Position numbers and translations under genes: made by a program | Shown here: one piece after another, positions 55,217-64,000 of the stretch | Layout of the letters: every line of letters begins with the position of its first letter | How positions within the stretch are numbered: the first letter of the stretch is position 1 | The notes under the pieces: generated by a model | The model's input: only the letters and a program-made list of their open reading frames with translations | Database searches by the model: none | Told to the model about the DNA's origin: nothing | Source of the DNA: Pseudovirgaria hyperparasitica | Lineage: Eukaryota > Ascomycota > Dothideomycetes > Acrospermales > Acrospermaceae | Length of the DNA stretch: 64,000 nucleotides | Assembly: GCF_010093815.1 (NCBI RefSeq) | Contig: NW_022985558.1 | Coordinates: 969,459 to 1,033,458, forward strand | Direction of reading: 5' to 3'

Positions 55217-56382
55217 CTAGACTGCGCTGTACCCGCCTCTGCTGCTAGAGAGAGACCCAGTAGCCCGTCGTGCCCAATCTTTCAGAAGGTACGGCAGATC
55301 TCGGATCGTGTCACCATGAGGTAACAGATCCCAGCCGCGGGCGCCATAACGGCTGTAGTTTAGCCAAGAGCCAAAGACGAGATATGCGGCGACACTAAGA
55401 AATAGGCTGATAGGTCACGTCAGTCGAGGTCAGGCAGTGGCGAAGACGGGTGTTCGATACTTACACCACGATGAACCAAGTGAAGAAGCCCCAAGATCCA
55501 TTGGACTTCTTAGGCACGTCACGTTCAGCATTTTCGCAGGCATACTTGGTGTGCCACTCAAGACGCAGAACGTCCATCTTTTTTCCCCCTGGCAGCTCTC
55601 GCTCGTAGCTCTTGTACTTCAGAGGCCTGCTGTCGTCTTGCTGGTCACCATCGTCGCTATCATCATCCCCGTCGTTGTCGCCGCCATTGTTTTCGTTATC
55701 GTTATTGTCGTCGTCGCCCCCATCGTCATCGCGTCTATTTTTCGCCTTGGGTGACTTAAAGTGAGGATCAGTCTCGCCTAAACCGTCGAGGCCGTCAACA
55801 TCCGGATCGCAGATAAATTCGATCAGAGCTCGTTGGGGTGTGCCTCCGCTTCCTTCCATTGGATGACGACCGCCATTCATTTCCAACCTTAGCCCATCCT
55901 TCTTAGAGTCTTCGTGTGAGTCCGAATCTTTTAGTCGTGTCCATTTCGCGTCCTGATGGCCACCGTATGAGCTCGCGAACTGCCCGGCAACAGATACGAC
56001 TTCGTCTACAATGGCACCTGATGGGTTGATCAGATATTTCACGCCACAAACTAACATTGGTTAGGAAATGGTTCGTCATATATGATTACACTAATAATGG
56101 TGACTTACTATTAGCACCCTGTTTGCATTGGCTCAAGTCATCATCGGATTTCTCTTTTATAAGGGGACTGCATAAGTCCAAAGTGAAAGTCTGGTTGTGA
56201 ATACTTTCGCCTGGGATCTTCTGTTCCCTGAATACAGTATGCGCGCCCTTCAGTGCCGATAGATCGTAGGGAACATCGTTTATACGGATGTTTGGGCAGT
56301 CTATGCTACTTGCGGCCGATACAAGGGTCGGAAGAAATAATAGAGCAGATAATGGAAGGTAGTCTTCTCGCGTAAATCGCAT
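55217..56382 (-). CDS. ATG27: Autophagy-related membrane protein Atg27
   Basis: Type I membrane protein that cycles between Golgi, endosome, vacuole and the Atg9 pool, needed for efficient autophagy. Exons 56382-56109, 56050-55465 and 55406-55217 are separated by two 58-bp introns (GTAAGT donors; TTAG and TCAG acceptors), giving 349 aa. After a signal peptide (LLFLPTLVSA) the mannose-6-phosphate-receptor-like lumenal domain shows GVKYLINPSGAIVDEV, DGLRLEMNGG and DVLRLEWHTKYAC. A Gly/Asp/Asn-rich acidic insert lies at about 205-240. The transmembrane helix spans the last intron (WGFFTWFIVV-LFLSVAAYLVFG), followed by NYSRYGARGWDLLPHGD. The protein ends in YSAV, the tyrosine sorting signal known from yeast Atg27. 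Confidence 0.94.
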
Positions 56383-57343
56383 AGCTGGCGATGCGATATG
56401 GTGAGGCTTGAGAAGAAGCTGGGCAAGTAAGGGTGATCCGGATCAGCCCACGGTGAGGTTAATGGCAGAGGGAGATAGATGTTGGCTTTGAAAGGCTTTG
56501 ACAGGCTTGAGGACAGTGGCAGGGAAAGCTACGACGATGTAGATGACTCGGAAAGAAATGTAGATGATGTTGCGTGTTTGGCAGGGTACTTACTAGCATT
56601 TCATCGTGCGGACGCGCGATTCGACGAGGCTGGTGCCAAGCTTTAGCAGATCTGATGACGCACGGCTACCTAGGTTGGATCTGTTCTCATATCCCACATT
56701 TTACGCACGGCATCGAACCAGGCTTATGGTCCTTGCTACGAGCAAACAATCGATGGACCACTCGGCAATTGTTAGATGTGCGTCTTTCATGCTCCCCGTG
56801 TGGGCTGTAAATTGGACTATTCATGGTCCATCTTGGATCTGTAGACAAAACAATAGATGCATCATGTCCTTTTGGCCCCAAGCAACCGTTATTGAGATCA
56901 AAGGATATGTACAAATACTACTGGATACAATAAATAGAAGTTCGTTCGAGGAAGTAATGTTCAGAGCATCTGCTAGATACCCAATAATTAGGTCTTCTGG
57001 GCTGAAGAACTGCTAAAAGAATTCCTGTATACTTTGAAACAAAGCACGCTTATAGTACAGTACCTTCGTACGTTCAAGAAGCCTGAGAGATGGCATGCCT
57101 TGGTTAAGCACCTATTCAGTTGTTTATAAACTTGTTGATTATGATGCTGTGTAATTATAGTCACAGGGACAAGCTTCATGGAGATGTCAAAGTAAGCCAG
57201 CTGTGTGATAAGTTACCGCACTCTCCGTTGTCGATAATGTATGCAGTATTTGGCATGAAGTACATGGGCACTTGGCTTGGTATCGCGGAGCCTGCAATAG
57301 TGAAGCAGATTTCTACGGACGAAAGGTTTGCTGGCGACCTCAT
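56383..57343. other. Intergenic region
   Basis: ATG27 promoter and 3' flank of the zinc-finger gene; short frames only. Confidence 0.5.
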
Positions 57344-58191
57344 TTATCTTCTAAATGTGGGCTTTGCACCGTGCCCGAATCTTAGATTCAGCTTCAGCTT
57401 TCTATCTCTTGTCACTTCTACTGGCGTCGTAACTTCGCCAATTTCTTCATCGGCTTCAGAAGAACTTCCTATAACCTCATCATCGGCCTTTGGATCGTGC
57501 GACTTGTCTTGTTCATCAGTTCTATCTGCCGCAGTGTCGACCATTCCGTGGTCGCCCTCTGTGTCTGTTGTCTTGGACGCTATAGCAGATTTGGAGGGTT
57601 TCAGGCCTTTTGGCAAAAATCCTTTTGGTGTACCCCATTTGATCACCCAGAAGTCATAGTCCCTAGGAAAGTGATGGGCATCGATGACATGTAAGCGGCG
57701 CTTTTGTGGCGTTGAACATACGCGAATGCAATTTTCGACCAAGCAACCATACTGCGTGCATGTATTAGAAAGCAGCTCATTCGGGAAGAGGGGGAGCTGA
57801 TATTCCGGTGATACAGGCCACAATCAAGCTTACATACCGTCTTTTCTCCTCTGTTTCTTTTCTCGTCCATGATGGGATTATGGTGTTCGGAAAAGTGTAG
57901 GTTGAGATATAAGTCGGACGGGAAAGTGCGGTTACATTCATTACAATGATGTGAATGTACTTCGTGATGATGTACTTCGTAGTCCTCGTATGAATAGAAG
58001 TTATGTGCCTTCTTGTGGGGGGCCAATGTGCATTGAATAATGGGTTGATTCTCGATATCCTGATGTGTGGTCTCTGAATCGCTGTGTTGATATTTTGCCG
58101 GACTTGGCTGATCAGCCACGCCGGAAGAGTCGATGGATAATCCAGATACTCCATCCAGAACGTTGTCATCTGAGTATCGTCTTTTCATCAT
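57344..58191 (-). CDS. Small C2H2 zinc-finger protein, ZNF511-like
   Basis: Predicted 253-aa protein. Exon 1 is 58191-57838, an 86-bp intron 57837-57752 (GTATGT to GCAG) follows, and exon 2 is 57751-57344. Finger 1 reads HCNECNRTFPSDLYLNLHFSEHH; a second finger across the intron reads YGCLVENCIRVCSTPQKRRLHVIDAHH and is followed by FPRDYDFWVIKWG. Fingers followed by an H-x-FP-DYDF-type motif are typical of the conserved eukaryotic ZNF511-like family, whose role is poorly known. The C-terminus is acidic and Ser/Thr-rich with a basic end (RDRKLKLNLRFGHG). The gene starts at the first of two tandem ATGs. Confidence 0.8.
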
Positions 58192-58613
58192 TGTAGATCG
58201 AGTGTGTAGATATGTTTCGTATTTACACGTGACAAGTGAAAAGGAGCGTGCGATGTTACTCCATGACAAGTGTGAGATATTATATAGTAAGTGTGGGTGC
58301 CTTGCAAGGCACAAATAATTGTGGCCTGACGCATGAGCTCCGCTCCGATGGTACTGGAATGATCACCAACTCCATAGAGTACCACCGTTACATCTTTTCT
58401 CCTCCAAAACACGGCACGCGTCGAAGCCGTTCACGCGTAGCTGCCACACGAATCGCTTCTTACGATATACCCTGCCTCGCACTTCTCATTCCTGGGAATC
58501 TGCTGCCATCCATGGATCGCAACAGCAGCTTCGGTTGCACGCAGTCCCGCTCGCACGTCTGACGCCCACACGGCCTTGAAAGAACGGCCTAATGAACTTA
58601 CACGTCGTCTATC
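58192..58613. other. Divergent promoter region
   Basis: Lies between the zinc-finger gene and the EST1-like gene; no features recognised. Confidence 0.5.
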
Positions 58614-61431
58614 ATGACAGATTCCCGCGAACCTCCATTTGAGGAGGTGTTTCTGTTAGTAGCTTTCTGGTATAAGCCTTGCACCACTGACCTCTGCTAT
58701 AGGCTTGTGCGCAATGCCCAAAAGAACCTTGTTACAAAATGCGCCGACCGGACCGTAACGAACTCGGATTTGACGGCTCTGTTATCAAAGTGAGCTCCGC
58801 AGTCGGTTTACACTATTGTGTTCTCACTTACGCCTTCAGATATCGCGTCGATTGTGAGAAAATCATATTCAGCAATTTCGTCCTCGCGACCGAATATAAT
58901 ATCGAGGTGCAGCTCTGGAACACACATATCTCGGTCAATGACCGCTTCAGAAAGCAGGTGAAAAGGGTAAGCTAGCTATATACGGGAAACTATGTCGCTC
59001 GGCTTATCTACCATCAGCTACGAGAAAGCGGAAACAACCTCATCGTGGAGAGACGTAAACTGCTTAAGGAATATCTGGAATTCATCAAATCCAGCCAGTT
59101 GTTCTACCGCTCATACATACTTCGCTTGGACCAGATATATGGTGGCATCCCAGCTATTCGGAAAGAGGCGCAAAACTGGAAGCATGCAGGTGGGGGATTG
59201 TCTTGCACTGTGCCCGTTATCAGTCTGCTGACAGTACTTAGATGTCAAGGCTACCTCCCTGGGAGCGCCATCCGCAGAACTCCGAAGATCTTTAAGGAGA
59301 TCATGTTACTTCACGCTCATACGCCTCGGAGACCTATCCCGGTATCGAGCATCTGACATAGATCAGAAGCCGAACTGGAGCCCAGCTGTTGGATATTATA
59401 ATTTAGCAATTGAGGTCAACCCTGATGCCCCCAATGCGCACAACCAGCAGGCTATCATATCTCGCTCCGAGAACGACCATTTCAGAACTTTGTATTACCT
59501 CTACCGATCTGTATCCACCAAGGATGGTCCCGATGCTGCCGGCAATATGGCTGGCAATCTTACATTAGTTTTCAAAAAATTCCGAACTGCATGGGAAAAA
59601 AGGGAGCCGATACATAGTCGAACAACACGAGACGGTAACCCGGCTGTTCGCGCTTTAGTGGCTTGGTTCATCCATTTGCACAGCAAATGTTACGCTGGCG
59701 AGGACTTCAATGAACACGATGAGTTAGAGAGTGAAGTGACGAGCCAGCTTGCGGTCCAGATCAAAGAGAGACCGCTAGAGGGCAATTTACACAAAATGGT
59801 ACTTATTAACATGTCCGCGGAATACTTTGCGACCACAAAACTCAAGGAGTCAAGTCCATCTATCTATAAGGCATATTTTCTGTTTCTTCGACTCAACGTC
59901 AAGACCTTCTTCACTCTACTGCAGACACTACAGTCAGAATTAGAACGTCTGAACGAGGGCAGTGGGCGCCAAGACGTCAAGAGTCACAATAGCTCAGGTC
60001 AACAGAGGCTATCCGACAGAATCACGGTCGTTGCGAAAAGGATCCTGCCTGCTGTCCGCCTTTATAGCGTATGGTTTCGTCGGAATTGGGCGATCTTAGA
60101 AACAAGGATTGCGGACTTTTCTAATTCTACACTGACTGAGGTCGACGTAAGAGAGCTGTTCAAAGCCTACACTAGCACATTGACCCTCTTAACGTCCGCA
60201 TTCCCGGTCGAGGAGCTGCCCGGCGCTGCAGAAGATTACCTCCTTGAAGAAGACGCCGACACGATTGGATATGCACCTTTGATTTCCACTAAGACCAGCA
60301 GAAACTGGTACAAGAACGACGAATTGAAGAAGAAGTGGTCCGATTCAGGGGTTGAGCGACATCATCCAAATCAAGAAATGTTGACAAGGATCCGTGATCT
60401 ACTTATTGACGGCCTTGAACTGGCACAGGAAAAGGTCAGTATTCTAGCTCTTCTTGATCCTCATTTTCCTCTGCTGCCGTAAATGCTGACAAGAATTTTA
60501 GAACGCGCCTATAGATGTCGTCGATCGAAGATTTGTTTACCGTGAGGCTGGTGTTCCCTCAGAACAGCTTGCCAGCCCTCATAGCAAAGCTGCGACTTCC
60601 CCTGACATAATGATCGACATCAATGACATTCCGCGACCCTTGGGAGGACCGGTGTTAGCGGACGACCAAGCGTCTCAAAGCGTAGCTCCTTCAGAGACCA
60701 CTTCCGCGGTTTTGTCAAAAGATACTGCAATGAATCGGATGGTGGATAATCTAGTGGGTAGTGGCGTCGGTGATGATACTCTAGAATCGCTTCAGGAGAT
60801 TGATGAGAATTTGCCTCCAACCCCACCGGCGCAAACCTTCCAGGACACGTCGCTCGTGAACAGCCATAGTTACGGCATGACGCCAATCACAGCCCGCGAT
60901 TTAGTAAACACTGGAGACAGTTATTCGCGTCTTCACGCCGGTACCGACCCTGTACAATTGTCGACCATAAAGAAGACACCAGGCTCCCCGTCAGTTCGTC
61001 AAGTTCATGCTCTTCCTTCGCTTCCAGACCAGTCTGGAATCTGGAACCCCACCTACCCGATGTCCAATCCTGGCTCTCCGTATCTTGGAAATGCTACTGG
61101 TCTTACGTCTCGTAATTCGACGACAAGCTTGAATGCGTTCCACCGTAGTTCGCATTCTCGCAACCCGTCAACGAACTCCAACGCGTACGGCCCTGCTTAT
61201 GACCCCTGGAGCAGCTCCGTCACTTTACCCCAGACTTCTAGTACTGCGAAGCTAAATGGTGGGAACCAGCAATTTGGCAATTATGCTAATGGCTCCCCAA
61301 ATCCCCAGTATGATCCTGCTATGGCGAGTTCATTCCTGTTTGGACATTCAGCCTGGAGCAGTCCGGCATCTGGTGCCGAGCGACAGAGAAGATCGCTTGG
61401 ACGGACACCTCCGAATGGCCAAGGCGGGTGA
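58614..61431 (+). CDS. EST1/SMG7-type protein (telomerase/NMD factor family)
   Basis: A six-exon gene (58614-58654, 58703-58789, 58840-58966, 59018-59189, 59242-60434, 60502-61431), all introns 48-67 bp with GT..AG ends and frame kept, giving about 849 aa. The N-terminal 14-3-3-like/TPR region includes FRKQVKRL, RRKLLKEYLEFIKSSQLFYRSY and RLDQIYGGIPAI. It passes into the EST1 DNA/RNA-binding domain: CYFTLIRLGDLSRYR, AVGYYNLAIEVNPDAPNAHNQ, FRTLYYLYRSVS and NLTLVFKKF (about 180-270). No C-terminal PIN nuclease domain is present, so it resembles SMG7/Ebs1/Est1 rather than SMG6. The C-terminal third is Ser/Pro/Asn-rich. In other fungi such proteins act in nonsense-mediated decay or telomere maintenance; which one here is open. 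The 41-nt first exon is the least certain. Confidence 0.87.
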
Positions 61432-62232
61432 GAAGCTTCGTATCGAATGTGTGTTGAACATCATAAGCTATATAGCCTCGCGCCGCCATGCTCTCGTGTA
61501 CTCTGGTTCGACTATCGTGCTCATGACACACCAGCCTGTCGTATCTCCGAGCAACGATTCTATCTGTGGCTGTGTTTTATGGGCCACTTCCAAGACCTAC
61601 CTCGTGTCTGCGGATTAAATATTCGAGATACTGAAGCTTCGGGGAGCCATTGGCATGCGACGCCGCGATCGAATTTTATGATCGTCCGAGGTCGTTCCTT
61701 GGGATATCCGACCATGTCGCAAGCAATCATCGTATTGAACCTAAGGTCAGCCTGTACAGCGGGAATCCTATACTGTCTCACATCAATTTGTCCAAAATAG
61801 TTTTTTCACGTCTTCGGTCTGACTACAGCAGTGTCGTGGCATATCAGCCGTTTGCTGCCTGAAGTACACCTCTGGTTTTTTTACTTCATCTTTCACACCG
61901 TCTTTCTTCGATGGAGTCGTTAGATATAAGTGCAGGTCTACAAGATCGTGATTATATCATACGAGCCTTCGTAAAGTTAGTCCAATAGAATGCTTTACGC
62001 CTGAGCTGATGCATGATGTTTATCGTAAGGTACTGTTTACGTAGTAATACTCAGGCACCTTTCTAGCTTAGTACGAACTACGTCAGCCATCCCCGCGCCA
62101 TGGATGTCTGTGCACCTTGATCGGCCTCCGAAAGCAAAATTCCGTTCAACCCCGCGAAAAGTGTCTCCCACCATCAATTCACCATTCGAAATCCAGAATC
62201 CTCCTTCCTTCGCACCACATAATACCGACAAT
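61432..62232. other. Intergenic region upstream of adenosine kinase
   Basis: An in-frame ATG at 62104 upstream of the adenosine kinase start would add 43 residues (SVHLDRPPKAKFRSTPRK), possibly a targeting extension or simply leader. Otherwise no feature. Confidence 0.5.
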
Positions 62233-63377
62233 ATGACCACCGGAAACTTCGAATTGCTCTGCTTGGAGAACCCTCTCCTGGATATCCAGGGTGTTGGGTA
62301 TGTAACGACTATCTACTGATCTGCTGAGCACTATGCTGATGCCACACCAGGGATGAAGAGATGCTCAAGAAATACGACCTCAAGGCAAACGATGCTATTC
62401 TTGCCGAAGAGAAGCACATGGGTCTATATGAGGACCTGATCCAGAACCGCAATGCGAAGCTCATCCCCGGTGGTGCCGCGCAGAACACGGCTCGTGGTGC
62501 AGCAGTAAGTTTTTGACCCTCGAACACCGATCCGAGCCCGACTGATCGTGGCTCTCAGTACATCCTCCCCAAGGACTCCGTCGTATACATCGGATGTGTA
62601 GGCAAGGACAAGTACGCAGAGATTCTCGAGAAGGCCTCGTCAGAGCAAGGCGTCAAGACAGCATACCGCTACGACGAGACCACCCCGACCGGCCGCTGTG
62701 GCGTCGTCATCACCGGCCACGACCGCTCCATGTGCACCGATCTCGCCGCCGCAAACCTCTACAAACTCGACCACCTCAAGAGCCCCGAGATCTGGCCGCT
62801 CGTCGAGCAGGCCAAGTTCTACTTCGTCGGCGGCTACCACTTGACCGTCTGCGTGCCCGCAATCATGGCCCTCGCAGAGGAAGCAGAGGCCAAGAACAAG
62901 CCCTTCACCCTCTCTCTCTCCGCCCCCTTCATCCCGCAGTTCTTCAAGGACCCGCTCGACCAGGTCCTCCCGTACTGCGACTACATCATCGGCAACGAAA
63001 CCGAAGCCGCCGCCTACGCCGAGTCGCACGGCCTCGACGCAAAGGACATCCCCTCCATCGCAAAGCACATTGCCAACCTCCCCAAGAAAAACACCAAACG
63101 GGACCGCACCGTCATCATCACCCAGGGCACCGAGCCCAGCATCGCCGCCACGGGTGGGAGCAGTGAGATCCAAGAATTCCCCGTGCACACGATCGGCAAG
63201 GAGCAGATCAACGATACCAACGGTGCCGGCGACGCATTTGCGGGCGGCTTCATGGCCGGCCTGGTGCAGGGGAAGCCGTTCAAGGAGGCGATGCATATGG
63301 GCCAGTGGCTGGCTAAGCTGAGCATCCAGGAGCTCGGCCCGTCGTACCCGCAGCCCAAGCAGACTTACTCTGCTTGA
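62233..63377 (+). CDS. ADO1: Adenosine kinase
   Basis: Cytosolic PfkB-family kinase converting adenosine and ATP to AMP and ADP, important for the methyl cycle. Exons 62233-62297, 62351-62504 and 62559-63377, with introns of 53 and 54 bp (GTATGT and GTAAGT donors, CAG acceptors), give 345 aa, the usual length. The N-terminus reads FELLCLENPLLDIQGVGDEEML, the substrate-site glycine pair is in PGGAAQNTARGA, and the ribokinase signature with the catalytic Asp is DTNGAGDAFAGGF (about 292-304). Exon 3 is GC-rich with strong codon bias, as for a highly expressed gene. Confidence 0.95.
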
Positions 63378-64000
63378 GAAGGTGCTATGCTTTATACTGG
63401 GTAGCGAGCAAGGTGTTACTCTTTTTTTTTTGTCTTTTCATTTCAGTTCAGTTCAGTTCATTCAACATGCATTAGAAGAGCGATATGGGAAATTCTCCAA
63501 TACAAGGACGGGAAGGGAAGGGATAAAAAAAAGTTGTACATGATCTATGATGAAGACAGACGATGGTGACGGCCGGAGCCTTTTCAACGAGGAAGAAGGG
63601 GGGGCGGAGAGTGGCCATTGTAAGACGATGGAAACGACGAGCAGCAGGGGGCGTAACTTTGTGCCGTTGGTGTAGACACTACCTTCAACAATATCCTCTC
63701 TAGCTCTGCTAGGGAGCCCGAACCCAAACAATGCTATCTATTGTAGCAGAGTGGGTTACTATGGAATATATCCAGGACACAAACGTTGATCTGCATGCGG
63801 GACGTGATGCACTGTTGACGCTTTGAAAATAGCTTCTGACTGTCGCAGCTCTAAACAACTCTCTAGAAAAGAAGTACACTCACTATCACAAGATCCATAT
63901 TCTTCTTCATGACGGCCCCGCAGAGTCCCAAGCAACTTTCCGCCTTTGACATGTCCCACCTGATGAGAGATTAGATCATGCGACTTCTTTAGATTGTACA
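63378..64000. other. Right-edge intergenic DNA
   Basis: 3' flank of ADO1 with a T-run at 63421-63431 and short GTTCA repeats (63445-63460). No gene recognised before the window ends. Confidence 0.5.

Noticed and set aside
62594-63296. Long + and - frames within adenosine kinase
   Set aside because: GC-rich third-position bias opens alternative frames; the PfkB motifs identify the real one.

Overview
The window reads as nuclear DNA of a filamentous ascomycete fungus (Pezizomycotina, possibly a plant-associated Dothideomycete; the class is a guess). The evidence is short introns of about 47-145 bp with GT(A/G)NGY donors and CTRAY-like branch points, fungal families (PalF/Rim8, Irc20, Atg27, class II hydrophobin, DUF3431), secreted plant cell-wall enzymes, and AT-rich stretches whose decayed copies carry C-to-T/G-to-A changes typical of repeat-induced point mutation (RIP). 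All identities come from reading motifs; no search was run.

Region 1 (0.8-10.8 kb): two large host genes on the + strand, an IRC20/SHPRH-like SNF2 ATPase with an internal RING finger and the pH-signalling arrestin palF/RIM8, separated by a 2.6 kb microsatellite- and pyrimidine-rich intergenic/leader region.

Region 2 (about 11.2-25.5 kb): an accessory, repeat-rich, partly AT-rich island. It holds decayed pieces of a multi-exon gene that appears to encode a GIY-YIG nuclease-like domain, two inverted halves of a superfamily-1 helicase-like gene, a small protein kinase with a RIP-mutated partial duplicate, two aminoglycoside-phosphotransferase-like genes that abut the two helicase breakpoints, an unknown broken gene, tandem repeats, a 24-bp coding minisatellite, a possible tRNA-derived SINE and an orphan 400-codon ORF. 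The orientations suggest local inversions.

Region 3 (25.5-40 kb): sparse DNA carrying eIF2B-gamma (GCD1), a Dal5-type MFS transporter, an Arl3/ARFRP1-type GTPase and a C2H2 zinc-finger protein.

Region 4 (40-52.2 kb): mostly secreted or membrane proteins: a convergent pectin-degrading pair (CE12 rhamnogalacturonan acetylesterase and PL3 pectate lyase), a DUF3431 membrane protein, a Cys-rich single-pass surface protein, an intron-containing tRNA-Thr(UGU) beside AT repeats and another remnant of the GIY-YIG family, a class II hydrophobin and a GH12 glucanase.

Region 5 (52-64 kb): housekeeping genes: a low-complexity unknown protein, ATG27, a small C2H2 protein, a six-exon EST1/SMG7-type protein and adenosine kinase. 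The genes form no operons. The clearest functional links are the pectinolytic pair and the shared decay history of the island genes.
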